Assembly: GCF_018588945.1 (NCBI RefSeq)
Contig: NZ_JAFIWA010000004.1
Coordinates: 186,001-250,000, forward strand
Length of the DNA: 64,000 nt
Reading direction: 5' to 3'
Source of the DNA: Microbacterium flavescens
GTDB lineage: Bacteria > Actinomycetota > Actinomycetes > Actinomycetales > Microbacteriaceae
Both the position numbers and the translations under genes were made by a program. The notes under the pieces are model-generated. The model was not told the DNA's origin and did not search any database. It saw only the letters and a program-made list of their open reading frames with translations. Each line of letters starts with the position of its first letter. Position 1 is the stretch's first letter. Shown here piece by piece: positions 34,235 through 42,626 of the stretch.

Positions 34235-35198
34235 ACTGATCGGGTCGTTGAGCGAGGAGCGCAGCGACGAGACGAAACGCGGGGAGCCGATGAGCGACGT
34301 TTCGTCTCGCACCGCTCGCTCAACGACCGATGGCGATGACCTTCGTAGCCTCGCCGCCGGACTCGACCGCCTGCAGACCGACGCCGGCCAGGCCGGAGCA
34401 CGGTGGCGGCGGATCACCGAGAGCGTCGTTCCGCCGATCGTGTTCGTGCTGCTCCTCCTCGTCGCCTGGCAGCTCTACGTGGTCATCGCCCAGCCGAGAC
34501 CCGACATCGTGCCGAGTCCTGTCGACGTCGCGAACGCGCTCGGCGCGGCCTGGGACGCGGGCCGATTGCAGGAGGCGGTCGCCACGAGCCTCGAACGTGG
34601 CGTCGTCGGATTCCTCATCGCGATCGCCGTCGGCACCCCGATCGGGCTCCTCTTGGCCGAGGTGCGGCCGATCCGCCGGGCAGTCGGTCCGATCATCTCG
34701 GGCCTCCAGGTCCTGCCGTCGGTGGCGTGGGTCCCCGCCGCGATCATCTGGTTCGGGCTGTCCGACGCGACGGTCTACTTCGTCATCCTGATGGGTGCGA
34801 TCCCCTCCATCGTCAACGGGCTGATCGCGGGCATCGACCAGGTGCCACCGCAGCTGCGGCGCGTAGGAACGGTCCTGGGCGCATCGCGCTGGCAGCTGGC
34901 GACCGCCGTCATCCTCCCCGCAGCGCTGCCCGGCTACCTCGCCGGTCTCAAGCAGGGTTGGGCATTCTCGTGGCGCTCGCTCATGGCCGCCGAGATCATC
35001 GCCGTCGGAGGCACGATCGGGTTCGGTCTCGGCTCGATGCTGCAGCAGTCGCGCGAGCTCGCCGACCTCGCGGGCGTGCTCGGCACGATCATCCTGATCC
35101 TGTTCATCGGCATCCTGATCGAGCTGGTGTTCTTCGGACCGCTCGAGCGACGGATGCTGAAGCGTCGCGGTCTCCTCGTGTCGGGAGGCGCCCGATGA
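34224..35198 (+). CDS. ABC transporter permease, sulfonate/taurine (SsuC/TauC) type
   Basis: 324 residues with about six membrane segments, beginning VVPPIVFVLLLLVAWQLYVVI. The family loop appears as LRRVGTVLGASRWQLATAVILPAALPGYLAGLKQGW. I place the start at ATG 34224, ten bases after AAGGAG and overlapping the ATPase stop; ATG 34290 is possible. The first 38 residues are largely encoded by an inverted pair of the dispersed repeat (GSLSEERSDETKRG and DVSSRTARSTT). The gene ends with an ATGA overlap into the methyltransferase. Confidence 0.9.
   Translation: MPRELIGSLSEERSDETKRGEPMSDVSSRTARSTTDGDDLRSLAAGLDRLQTDAGQAGARWRRITESVVPPIVFVLLLLVAWQLYVVIAQPRPDIVPSPVDVANALGAAWDAGRLQEAVATSLERGVVGFLIAIAVGTPIGLLLAEVRPIRRAVGPIISGLQVLPSVAWVPAAIIWFGLSDATVYFVILMGAIPSIVNGLIAGIDQVPPQLRRVGTVLGASRWQLATAVILPAALPGYLAGLKQGWAFSWRSLMAAEIIAVGGTIGFGLGSMLQQSRELADLAGVLGTIILILFIGILIELVFFGPLERRMLKRRGLLVSGGAR
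34243..34279 (+). repeat. Dispersed repeat, copy 5a (forward)
   Basis: Variant of the element with small insertions: GTCGTTGAGCGAGGAGCG followed by CAGCGACGAGACGAAACG. It lies at the ATPase/permease junction and pairs with the reverse copy at 34298-34328. Confidence 0.8.
34298..34328 (-). repeat. Dispersed repeat, copy 5b (reverse)
   Basis: CGTTTCGTCTCGCACCG followed by CTCGCTCAACGACC. With copy 5a it can form a hairpin with an 18-base loop within the 5' end of the permease gene. Confidence 0.85.
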
Positions 35199-36016
35199 CG
35201 CAGGTCGGCAAGGTCTCGCTCGTCGGAGCAGGTCCCGGCGACGCCGGGCTGCTCACCGTCCGCGGAGTCCGCGCGCTCGAGCGAGCCGACGTGATCGTCG
35301 CGGACCGGCTGGGCGCCCGCGGCGTGCTCGACGGTCTCGCCGCGGAGGGCGTGGAGCTGACCGCCGAGGTCGTCGACGTCGGCAAGCTCCCCGGCCACCA
35401 CGCCGTGCCGCAGGACGCCATCAACGCGCTGCTCGTCCAGCTCGCCCGTGACGGAAAGCAGGTCGTGCGGCTCAAAGGCGGCGATCCGTACGTCTTCGGG
35501 CGCGGGGGCGAGGAGCTCGTCGCCTGCCGGCAGGCCGGCGTCGACGTCGAGGTCGTGCCGGGCATCACCAGCGCCATCTCGGTGCCCGCGATCGCCGGCA
35601 TCCCACTCACGCATCGCGGCCTCGCGACCGCGTTCACCGTCGCGACCGGCCATGACCAGATCCAGGACCTCGGCGGGGGCCGCGACCACACCGTCGTGCT
35701 GCTGATGGGTGTCGGCACGCTCGCGCACTCCGCCCTCATCCTCGCCCGCGGAGCGCGCGGCGCCGACTGCCCGGTCGCGATCGTCGAGGACGGATACGGC
35801 CGAGGGCAGCGGGTCACCGTCGGAACGCTCGCGACGATCGCCGCGCAGGCGGCCACCCGCGGCGTCCGCTCGCCCGCCGTCGTCGTCGTGGGCGACGTCG
35901 TGCGCCTCAGCCCCTACGCCCCCGACGCTCTCGCGACCGCGAATCTCTCGACCTTCAACCCTCTCGCCTCGCCCGTCACACCCGGCGACGCCACCGGAAA
36001 GGCCCCCGCACCGTGA
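35195..36016 (+). CDS. cobA: Uroporphyrinogen-III C-methyltransferase
   Basis: 273 residues. SUMT motifs are VSLVGAGPGDAGLLTVRGVRAL, VRLKGGDPYVFGRGGEE and VVPGITSAISVPAIAGIPLTHRG. It methylates uroporphyrinogen III twice with S-adenosylmethionine to give precorrin-2, the branch point to siroheme. No CysG oxidase/chelatase domain is fused. The chelatase at 26417 could supply the last step, and an oxidase must be encoded elsewhere. ATGA overlap with the permease gene shows coupling. A Pro/Ala-rich tail of about 30 residues follows the domain. Confidence 0.93.
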   Translation: MTQVGKVSLVGAGPGDAGLLTVRGVRALERADVIVADRLGARGVLDGLAAEGVELTAEVVDVGKLPGHHAVPQDAINALLVQLARDGKQVVRLKGGDPYVFGRGGEELVACRQAGVDVEVVPGITSAISVPAIAGIPLTHRGLATAFTVATGHDQIQDLGGGRDHTVVLLMGVGTLAHSALILARGARGADCPVAIVEDGYGRGQRVTVGTLATIAAQAATRGVRSPAVVVVGDVVRLSPYAPDALATANLSTFNPLASPVTPGDATGKAPAP

Positions 36017-37413
36017 CCTCTTCGTCTCTCGACAACCTCCGCGTCGCGATCGTCGGCGCCGGCCCGGCGGGCATCTACGCCGGCAACATCCTGGCCACCT
36101 CCGTTCGCGAAGCCGGTGGGCGCGTCGCGATCGACCTCTTCGAGTCGCTGCCCGCGCCGTACGGTCTGATCCGCTACGGCGTCGCGCCCGACCACCCGCG
36201 CATCAAGGGCATCGTGACGTCGCTGCACGAGATGCTCGACGCCGCCTCGGATGTCGGCGACCGTCGGAGCATCCGCTTCCTCGGCAACGTCGAGGTCGGG
36301 CGAGACATCGCGCTCGAGGAGCTGCACGAGCGCTACGACGCCGTGATCCTGGCAACCGGCGCCATTCGCGACGCCGCTCTCGACATCCCCGGGATCGACC
36401 TCCCCGGCTCCTACGGCGCGGCCGATTTCGTCGCCTGGTTCGATGGACACCCGGATGTGCCCGCCGACTGGACCCTCGACGCACGCGAGGTCGCCGTGAT
36501 CGGCAACGGCAACGTCGCACTCGATGTGGCGCGTGTGCTCGCGAAGCACCCGGAGGACCTGCGGTCGACCGAGATCGCCGACAACGTGCTGGCCGGGCTC
36601 GAGGCATCCGCTGTCACCGACGTCCACGTGTTCGGGCGACGCGGGCCGGCGGACATCAAATTCACGCCCATCGAGCTGCGCGAGCTCGGCGAGGTGCCCG
36701 GTGTCGACATCGTCGTGCACGACGAGGACTTCGCCCACCTCGAAGGCGTGACACCCGCGACGAATCAGCTCAAGGTGATGCTGCGCATCCTCGACGGCTG
36801 GCGCTCCCGAGCATCGACCGGCGCGAGCCGCCGTCTGCACTTGCACTTCTACCACTCGCCCGTCGAGGTGCTTGGGGCAGATCGCGTCGAAGCCATGCGC
36901 TTCGAGCGCACCGAGCCCACCGGCGACGACGGCGTGCGGGGCACGGGCGAGTTCCGTGAGGTCCCGGTGCAGCAGATCTACCGCGCCGTCGGCTACTACG
37001 GCACGCCCGTCGTCGACGCGCCGTTCGACGACGGCCGCGGCGTCGTCCCCAATGCGGAAGGGCGGGTCGAAGGCCCGGCCGGGCACGTCCGCGGCCTGTA
37101 CGCGACGGGCTGGATCAAGCGCGGCCCCGTCGGCCTGATCGGCCACACGAAGTCGGACGCGATGGAGACGGTCGCCCACCTCGTCGCCGACGCAAGGGAC
37201 GGGCGGCTCGACGCGCCCACGCTCGATGCCGACGTCGTCGACCTGCTCGATGCGCGGGAAGTCGCATACACGACGTGGGACGGCTGGCTCGCGCTCGACG
37301 CCCACGAGCGCGAACTCGGCGACACCCACCGGCACCAGCGCGAGCGGGTCAAGGTCGTCCCGCGCGATGAGCAGGTCGCGATCTCGCGGTCCGGGGCGCT
37401 GATCGGCACATGA
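36013..37413 (+). CDS. fprA: Ferredoxin-NADP(+) reductase, FprA (adrenodoxin reductase) type
   Basis: 466 residues, GTG start in a GTGA overlap. The FAD site is VAIVGAGPAGIYAGNIL, followed by PYGLIRYGVAPDHPRIKGI. The NADP site is VAVIGNGNVALDVARVLAK with GRRGPADIKFTPIELREL, and the C-terminal FAD segment is GWIKRGPVGLIGHTKSDAMETV. It passes electrons from NADPH to ferredoxin. The ferredoxin gene follows directly, so the pair most likely feeds the sulfite reductase at the head of the operon. Confidence 0.95.
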   Translation: MTSSSLDNLRVAIVGAGPAGIYAGNILATSVREAGGRVAIDLFESLPAPYGLIRYGVAPDHPRIKGIVTSLHEMLDAASDVGDRRSIRFLGNVEVGRDIALEELHERYDAVILATGAIRDAALDIPGIDLPGSYGAADFVAWFDGHPDVPADWTLDAREVAVIGNGNVALDVARVLAKHPEDLRSTEIADNVLAGLEASAVTDVHVFGRRGPADIKFTPIELRELGEVPGVDIVVHDEDFAHLEGVTPATNQLKVMLRILDGWRSRASTGASRRLHLHFYHSPVEVLGADRVEAMRFERTEPTGDDGVRGTGEFREVPVQQIYRAVGYYGTPVVDAPFDDGRGVVPNAEGRVEGPAGHVRGLYATGWIKRGPVGLIGHTKSDAMETVAHLVADARDGRLDAPTLDADVVDLLDAREVAYTTWDGWLALDAHERELGDTHRHQRERVKVVPRDEQVAISRSGALIGT

Positions 37414-37760
37414 CCTACGTCATCGCGCTGCCCTGCGTCGACGTGAAGGATCGGGCGTGTATCGATGAGTGTCCGGTGGACTGCATCTACGAAGGCGACC
37501 GGTCTCTGTACATCCATCCCGACGAGTGCGTGGACTGCGGAGCCTGCGAGCCGGTGTGCCCCGTCGAGGCCATCTACTACGAGGACGACCTGCCCGACGA
37601 GTGGCAGGACTACTACAAGGCCAACGTCGAGTTCTTCGAGATCTCGACCGCCTCGATCCCACCTGTGGGCTCGCCCGGCGGCGCCGCCAAGGTGGGTGTG
37701 ATCCACCTGGACCACCCGGTCATCGCCGCATTGCCTCCGCAGGGAGTCGGACATGACTGA
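37410..37760 (+). CDS. fdxA: Seven-iron ferredoxin
   Basis: 116 residues. The N-terminal cluster motif reads PCVDVKDRACIDECPVDC, and the second CVDCGACEPVCPVEAI gives a classic [4Fe-4S] CxxCxxCxxxCP. The first motif lacks one cysteine, as in [3Fe-4S]/[4Fe-4S] FdxA. The tail to residue about 80 (DDLPDEWQDYYKANVEFF) is typical. It carries electrons from the reductase upstream to sulfite reductase. Overlaps both neighbours by 4 and 8 bases. Confidence 0.95.
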   Translation: MTYVIALPCVDVKDRACIDECPVDCIYEGDRSLYIHPDECVDCGACEPVCPVEAIYYEDDLPDEWQDYYKANVEFFEISTASIPPVGSPGGAAKVGVIHLDHPVIAALPPQGVGHD

Positions 37761-38724
37761 ATCGGCATACGACTCGTCGTCGGTGCCGGTCGAGGTCGAC
37801 GTCGTCGTGATCGGCGGCGGTCCGGCCGGGCTCTCGGCGGCGCTCAACCTCGGCCGCTCGCGCTCGTCCGTGGTCGTGGTGGACGCCGGCCGTCCGCGCA
37901 ATGCCGCGACCCTTCGCTCGCACGGATTCCTCACGCGCGACGGCGTGCCGCCGCTCGAGCTGCGCAAGCTCGCGCGCGCCGAGTTGGGCGCCTACCCGTC
38001 GGTCAGGGTGCTGGACCGTGCGGTCGTGACGGCCCTGCTGCCGACCGATGCCCCGAACGGCATGCGCTTCATCGCCGCACTGAAGGGTTCGGTCGGGCGC
38101 ACTCCCCCGGCCGTCGCGGCGCGGTCGGTGCTCGTGGCGACGGGCATGCGCGAGACCCTGCCGGCCATCCCGAGCCTGCGCGCGTTCTACGGCATGTCGC
38201 TCTTCAGCTGCGCCGCGTGCGATGCGTGGGAACTCCAGGATCGCCCCCTGGCCCTCATCGGCGAGACGCCGGATCTCGCGGTCCGCGCCCGCCTCATCGC
38301 CCGGTGGACCGACCGGCTCACCGTGTTCACGAACGGTGCCGAGGTGGTCGACACCGTCGAAGAGGCCGAGCTCGCGGCATCCGGAATCGTGGTCGAACGC
38401 CGGTCCATCGACGACCTCGAGGGCGAACGGGGCGCCGTATCTGCGGTGCGCCTCGCGGACGGCGCGCGTATCGAGATCGCGGGCGGATTCGTCCGGCCGC
38501 ACTGGCAGCCGGCGCTGGAATTCCTGTCCGGACACGACGTCGAGCGCGATGAGGACGGCACCCTCGCGGTCGACCGCTCGGGACGCACGTCGGTGCCCGG
38601 CCTGTATGCCGCGGGGGACGCCGCATCCCCCGGTCCGCAGCAGCTCATCGTGGCCGCGGGCCAGGGCGCGCGCGCGGCCGCGGTGCTCGTGCACGACGCC
38701 GTCGGCGTGCGCACCGCCCACTGA
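37753..38724 (+). CDS. Thioredoxin-reductase-like FAD/NAD(P) oxidoreductase
   Basis: 323 residues. The FAD-binding Rossmann motif is VVVIGGGPAGLSAALNLGRSRSSVVVVD, and the C-terminal FAD segment is TSVPGLYAAGDAASPGPQQLIVAAGQG. A CAAC pair (SCAACDAWE) stands where thioredoxin reductase has its redox-active CATC. The NAD(P) motif is degenerate (ALIGETPDLAVRARLIA). It could reduce a thioredoxin serving CysH or be a related disulfide reductase. It ends the sulfur operon, overlapping the ferredoxin gene by 8 bases. Confidence 0.88.
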   Translation: MTESAYDSSSVPVEVDVVVIGGGPAGLSAALNLGRSRSSVVVVDAGRPRNAATLRSHGFLTRDGVPPLELRKLARAELGAYPSVRVLDRAVVTALLPTDAPNGMRFIAALKGSVGRTPPAVAARSVLVATGMRETLPAIPSLRAFYGMSLFSCAACDAWELQDRPLALIGETPDLAVRARLIARWTDRLTVFTNGAEVVDTVEEAELAASGIVVERRSIDDLEGERGAVSAVRLADGARIEIAGGFVRPHWQPALEFLSGHDVERDEDGTLAVDRSGRTSVPGLYAAGDAASPGPQQLIVAAGQGARAAAVLVHDAVGVRTAH

Positions 38725-38864
38725 CGACGTCACACCGGCGGCCCGCGGCGAGCGGGCCCACGTGTCGCGTGCAGTGTCGCTGGCGCATCGCACGGTGTCA
38801 AGCGGGTTCGTCGCTGCGGAGGCCGGTCCTACCGTGACCGGATCACCACAACGCGGAGGCCATC

Positions 38865-39059
38865 ATGAGCGACAACCCCACCCCGATCGAGCTGCAGAAG
38901 TACCTCGGCGGCGTCGACTACCCGGTGAGCCGCGACGAGCTCGTGCGCACGGCGCGGGAGAACGGCGCGCCCGACGACCTCGTCGGCGCGCTGGAGAGCG
39001 CCGGCCGGGATTCGTTCGACAGCCCGACCGACGTCAGCCAGGCGGTCGCGGGAAGCTGA
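38865..39059 (+). CDS. DUF2795 domain protein
   Basis: 64 residues of the small DUF2795 family: PTPIELQKYLGGVDYPVSRDELVRTARENGAPDDLVGALE. Members are common next to stress and envelope genes in actinobacteria and have no proven function. A GGAGG five bases before the ATG supports the start. No membrane segment or leader. Confidence 0.88.
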   Translation: MSDNPTPIELQKYLGGVDYPVSRDELVRTARENGAPDDLVGALESAGRDSFDSPTDVSQAVAGS

Positions 39060-39144
39060 GCTACAGGGTCATACTGAGGACGACGCGGCGCTCGGCGGTC
39101 CCGCCGGCAGGCATGTTGCTCGCGCATGTCGGACGGGTTCTGAG

Positions 39145-39504
39145 ATGGCTGTGATCGAGGATGTTCGCGCGCTGGGCGACGCGTTGGAGCGCTCGTACCG
39201 GGTGTACGTGCGCGGAAGGTTGAAGTTTCGCGTGGGTCAGATCGTCTACGTGGCGTTCTCCCTCGACGAGACCGTGATGGGTTTCGCCTTTCCGAAGGAG
39301 GAGCGAGCGGCCTTGGTCGGCGGCGACCCGCGCAAGTTCCAGATGCCGTCGGCGTCGGACCTGCGCTTCAACTGGGTCCACGCCGATCTTGCGTCGCTGG
39401 ACCCGGCTGAGGCTCGCGAGCTCGTCGTCGACGCATGGCGCCTGGTCGTCCCCCACAAGGTCTCCCGCGCTTACGATCTCACCCATCCCGACGGCCCGGG
39501 CTGA
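39145..39504 (+). CDS. MmcQ/YjbR (DUF419) family protein
   Basis: 119 residues. The YjbR-like fold is recognisable from VYVAFSLDETVMGFAFPKEERAALV, FQMPSASDLRFNWVHADLASLD and the closing AWRLVVPHKVSRAY. These are small double-wing proteins that resemble DNA-binding folds, with no assigned role. The ATG at 39145 gives a normal length; its ribosome site (GGACGG) is weak. Confidence 0.85.
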   Translation: MAVIEDVRALGDALERSYRVYVRGRLKFRVGQIVYVAFSLDETVMGFAFPKEERAALVGGDPRKFQMPSASDLRFNWVHADLASLDPAEARELVVDAWRLVVPHKVSRAYDLTHPDGPG

Positions 39505-39558
39505 AGAATCGGGAGAACGCGCGCTCGGGAACGTCCAGCGCGCGTACTTCAGCGCCGC

Positions 39559-40293
39559 CTACGGCCGCCGGGCGTACACCGACACCTCGGAACCGTCGAG
39601 CACGAACCGCAGCGACGTCCCGTCGGGGAACTCGTCGCCGAGCTCGTCCGGGAAGGATCCGCGCACCGTGAACGACGCGGTCGGCGAGAACCCGTCACCC
39701 GCGCAGCCGATCGTGATCATCACCCCGCGGGCACTGTGGACGAACAGGCATCGCGTCGCGGATTCCTCGTCGACCAGACCCCACGCGTTCGGGATCATCA
39801 CGACCGACAGATCTCGGAAGTCGTGGAACAGAATCGACCCCTCCTGCGGCGGGCCGAACGCGTCGGTATCCCACTCGGACAGGTCGGCCGTGGCGAGCAC
39901 CGCGACCCGGTTCGCCGGCAGGACGGCCGGGACCAGAGTCGCGAGGACCGCCCCGACGACCAGGCCCACCCCGACGGCGGTGGCGATCCACGGCCAGAGG
40001 CGACGACCTCTCCGTACGGGCGGCGCGGCGGCGACGTCGTCGGCCGCGGGAATCTGTTCGGGGACGGATGCCTCGCCCTCCGGCTCGGGCTCCGACACAG
40101 CGTCGCCCTCCTGCGGCACGGCTGGGACCGGGGCGGCGGGGGTTGCCGGGGCAGCTGGCGCCACTATGGTCTGCGCGCGCCCTTCGAGTTCGCGCAGCCG
40201 GGCGAGAGCCGTCGGGTCGTCGTGGATGTCGGCCGTGGGTCCGTACGCGCGGGCGCGCAGAGTCCGCAGTTCATCGCTCCACTGGTCGTCCAT
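39559..40293 (-). CDS. Single-pass membrane protein of unknown function
   Basis: 244 residues. The N-terminal 110 residues are cytoplasmic-like, with DDPTALARLRELEGRAQ, then a Pro/Ala/Glu-rich stretch. A basic RRGRRLW precedes one membrane segment (PWIATAVGVGLVVGAVLATLVPAVL). The outer domain of about 110 residues contains two Cys (RCLFVHSARGVMITIGCAGDG), likely disulfide-bonded. The fold is common in Microbacteriaceae but unnamed to me. The ATG at 40293 was chosen as the first Met before the compact MDDQWSDELRTLRARAYG start. Confidence 0.8.
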   Translation of the reverse strand: MDDQWSDELRTLRARAYGPTADIHDDPTALARLRELEGRAQTIVAPAAPATPAAPVPAVPQEGDAVSEPEPEGEASVPEQIPAADDVAAAPPVRRGRRLWPWIATAVGVGLVVGAVLATLVPAVLPANRVAVLATADLSEWDTDAFGPPQEGSILFHDFRDLSVVMIPNAWGLVDEESATRCLFVHSARGVMITIGCAGDGFSPTASFTVRGSFPDELGDEFPDGTSLRFVLDGSEVSVYARRP

Positions 40294-40355
40294 CGTGCAT
40301 ATCCTGACACCCCGGCTGTCGATCGAGTCGCCGTGAGCGGTGCGCGTTCGCCGCA

Positions 40356-41006
40356 TCAGGAGACGACCGGGACGGACTCAGCCCAGGCCTGTCGGCCTGC
40401 CGCCAGCATGTCGAGGACCTGCTGATCGTGGGTCACGGCCGGGGTGGCGGCATCCGGCCAGGATTCGGTCTGCTCGAGTGCCCATGTCGTCCACTGGATG
40501 ATGTGGTCGTAGTGGCCGATCATGAAGGTGTTCGACAGGGCGAAGAGGTGCCGGCGTTCGGGGAAGGTGCCGCCCGTCTCGCTGATGTGCATGGCGTAGC
40601 GGGCGAAAAGGGCGCGCGCGGTCGATGCTTGCTCGCGCATCGTCTCGAGCGTGCGGCGCAGGTCGCCGATGGACCCCTGATCCGAGACGAGCACTCGGAC
40701 CATTCCCTCGAATTCGAGAGCGGCCGGGCGCGTGTCGGTTGCAAGCCACGTCGCGAGCTCCTCCCGCCCGGCGTCGGTGATCGCGTAGACGGTCCGGCCG
40801 CGCTTGCCCGACTGCTCGGCCCGAGACGTGACGAGGCCGGCGGCCAGCAATCGCTTCAGGATGTTGTATCGCTGGCGGTCGGCGCGGGGCCACAGCTGCT
40901 CCACGCCACGACCGAGCTGCTCGGCGAGTTGATACGCCGACCAGTCCCTCGACGCCAGGAGTCCGAGGGTGAGATACGCGGTCGTGGAGAGCTCGCGCTG
41001 GGGCAC
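40356..41006 (-). CDS. PadR-family transcriptional regulator
   Basis: 216 residues, GTG start. The winged helix reads LSTTAYLTLGLLASRDWSAYQLAEQLGRGVEQLWPRADRQRYNILKRLLAAGLV, followed by the wing KRGRTVYAITDAGREELATWL. The C-terminal helical domain is the vinculin-like Vir-type dimer domain. A palindrome lies 49 bases upstream of the start. No partner efflux gene is adjacent, so its target may be itself or a distant gene. Confidence 0.9.
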   Translation of the reverse strand: MPQRELSTTAYLTLGLLASRDWSAYQLAEQLGRGVEQLWPRADRQRYNILKRLLAAGLVTSRAEQSGKRGRTVYAITDAGREELATWLATDTRPAALEFEGMVRVLVSDQGSIGDLRRTLETMREQASTARALFARYAMHISETGGTFPERRHLFALSNTFMIGHYDHIIQWTTWALEQTESWPDAATPAVTHDQQVLDMLAAGRQAWAESVPVVS

Positions 41007-41054
41007 AGCATCCTGCTTTCAGAAAATCATCGACGCGGGCCGTCCCGATCCCTA

Positions 41055-41071
41055 TACTGCAAACTGCAGTA
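41055..41071. promoter_or_regulatory. Palindrome upstream of the padR-type gene
   Basis: TACTGC-N5-GCAGTA (6-bp arms). It overlaps a TATACT hexamer on the plus strand. Likely autoregulatory operator of the adjacent PadR protein, by position only. Confidence 0.5.
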
Positions 41072-41236
41072 GCCTTCGGGTCGATCGTGGCCGAATCGTG
41101 TGGGGACACGGGTCACGGACTGGGGCGGGCTCGATCGGAAGGTTGACCTGCGCCCGATGGCGCTGGGGCAGCCATCGGGGTGGTGCCGGCACCGCTCGCC
41201 GGTTCCACCCCGATTGCGCGATCGGGTTTCCGCGGC

Positions 41237-41842
41237 TCAGCCGCCCATGGCTCCGGCATCCGTCGACCCGACATCGGTGCGGTGGAAGCTCTGGAACGAG
41301 CGGGATGCCGTGGGTCCGCGCTGGCCCTGATACCGGTTGCCGTACGGCCCCGACCCGTAGGGGTTCTCGGCCGGCGACGAAAGCCGGAAGAAGCAGAGCT
41401 GGCCGATCTTCATGCCCGGCCAGAGGGTGATGGGCAGCGTCGCGACGTTCGAGAGCTCGAGAGTGACGTGCCCCGTGAAGCCGGGGTCGATGAACCCGGC
41501 GGTGGAGTGCGTGAGGAGTCCGAGCCGCCCGAGCGACGACTTGCCCTCGAGCCGCGCCGCCGCGTCGTCGGGCAGAGACACCTGCTCGTACGTTGACCCG
41601 AGCGCGAACTCGCCGGGGTGGAGCACGAAGGGCTCCTCGGGCGAGACTTCGATCAGCCGCGTCAGTTCGGGCTGATCCTGAGCCGGGTCGATGAACGGGT
41701 ACTTGTGATTGTCGAAGAGCCGGAAGTAGCGGTCGAGGCGGACATCGACGCTCGACGGCTGCACCATCTCTGGTTCCCAGGGCTCGAGCCCGATGCGTCC
41801 CGCGTCGATCTCCTGCCGGATGTCGCGATCGGAGAGCAGCAC
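41237..41842 (-). CDS. dcd: dCTP deaminase (Dcd)
   Basis: 201 residues, GTG start at 41842. Family motifs are [47 protein letters not shown], and the active-site [19 protein letters not shown]. The enzyme deaminates dCTP for dTTP synthesis. Many actinobacterial members are bifunctional and release dUMP; the sequence seen is compatible with either form. Directly upstream of tRNA-Gly on the other strand. Confidence 0.96.
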   Translation of the reverse strand: MLLSDRDIRQEIDAGRIGLEPWEPEMVQPSSVDVRLDRYFRLFDNHKYPFIDPAQDQPELTRLIEVSPEEPFVLHPGEFALGSTYEQVSLPDDAAARLEGKSSLGRLGLLTHSTAGFIDPGFTGHVTLELSNVATLPITLWPGMKIGQLCFFRLSSPAENPYGSGPYGNRYQGQRGPTASRSFQSFHRTDVGSTDAGAMGG

Positions 41843-41876
41843 GAAGCCAGCCTAGCGGCGGGTCGGCCGCGCGCGC

Positions 41877-41905
41877 TTCGGGCTGTGGACGGGCTCTGTT
41901 ATTCT
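41877..41905 (+). promoter_or_regulatory. Possible promoter of tRNA-Gly
   Basis: A weak -35-like TTCGGG (41877-41882), 17-base spacer and TATTCT -10-like box (41900-41905) end 24 bases before the mature tRNA. Confidence 0.45.
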
Positions 41906-41929
41906 TTCCAGACGCCGAAAGGCCTGCCC

Positions 41930-42003
41930 GGGGATGTAGTTCAATGGCAGAACTTCAGCTTCCCAAGCTGATAGCGCGGGTTCGATTCCCGTCATCCCCT
42001 CCA
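41930..42003 (+). tRNA. tRNA-Gly (anticodon CCC)
   Basis: A cloverleaf can be folded by eye. The acceptor GGGGATG (41930-41936) pairs with CATCCCC (41993-41999). The anticodon stem TCAGC/GCTGA encloses TTCCCAA, so the anticodon is CCC, and the T arm is CGGGTTCGATTCCCG. The 3' CCA (42001-42003) is encoded. An IS-like sequence starts three bases later. Confidence 0.95.
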
Positions 42004-42359
42004 ATTGTCAAGTCCAAAGCTAGATGGGACTTTCCAGCGCTAGTTGGGACTGATGGTTCCGCGGAGGGCTGAGGGTCGGGCCGGCCGCGGCGAACCATCC
42101 GGATATCCCGGACAGTTCCATCGACCGTTTCTCGGGGCTCGTGCAGTGGCGCTCCGAATTCGGGTCGCGGATGTAGCGCACCGCTGCGGGGTAGGGTGCG
42201 CAGCGGTGCCCGTCGCCCAGCCGTATGAGATCTCCGCGCGAATTGGTGAACCGCGGCGATACGAACTGCACGGCCTCTGCGCATCCGATGGCAGCTCGTG
42301 GTCTCAGCCGGCTCCACACTTCCCGCCTCCAGCAGCGGGATGCTCACCGTGCGTAACGA
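42004..42359. other. Gap after tRNA-Gly with IS21-like end; no credible gene
   Basis: Starts TGTCAAGTCC at 42006, then two direct repeats of GCTAG(A/T)TGGGACT at 42019-42031 and 42039-42051, a 20-base period. Short terminal repeats of this kind are typical of IS21-family transposase binding sites. No transposase or transposition helper remains. Short reading frames on the minus strand (42020-42319) have no recognisable domain. I read it as a decayed IS end. Confidence 0.5.
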
Positions 42360-42626
42360 TCATCGGCTCCGGAGTGCGCGGTCAATCATGAACTGCACGC
42401 TGCGGGACGCACCGGCGACCCGCAGTTCGACGTTGGGGTGCTCGCCCGCCCACACGCGGAGCAATTCGTCGGCGAAGCCGGGCCCGATGAGGTCGAGGCC
42501 TTTCGAAGTCGAGGATGACGACCCGGATGTCTCGAACTCTGTGGCGAGTCGTTTGGCTTCGCTGCGGCTGATGAAGTCACCGGGACGGGTGACCAGCCGG
42601 ATGTGTGCGCTAGTCCGGCCACTCAT
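42360..42626 (-). pseudogene. DUF4325 (STAS-like) protein with internal double frameshift
   Basis: 88 codons from ATG 42626. The DUF4325 pattern is clear before and after a short patch: FISRSEAKRLATEFE, then GLDLIGPGFADELLRVWAGEHPNVELRVAGASRSVQFMI. Between them the reading frame gives SGSSSSTSK, whereas the neighbouring frame gives IRVVILDF, the strand expected in this family. A base lost near 42527 and one gained near 42503 (a GAAAGG run) explain it. The gene overlaps the small gene at 42610-42735, so the two look coupled. It may be inactive or a sequencing artefact. Confidence 0.65.
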
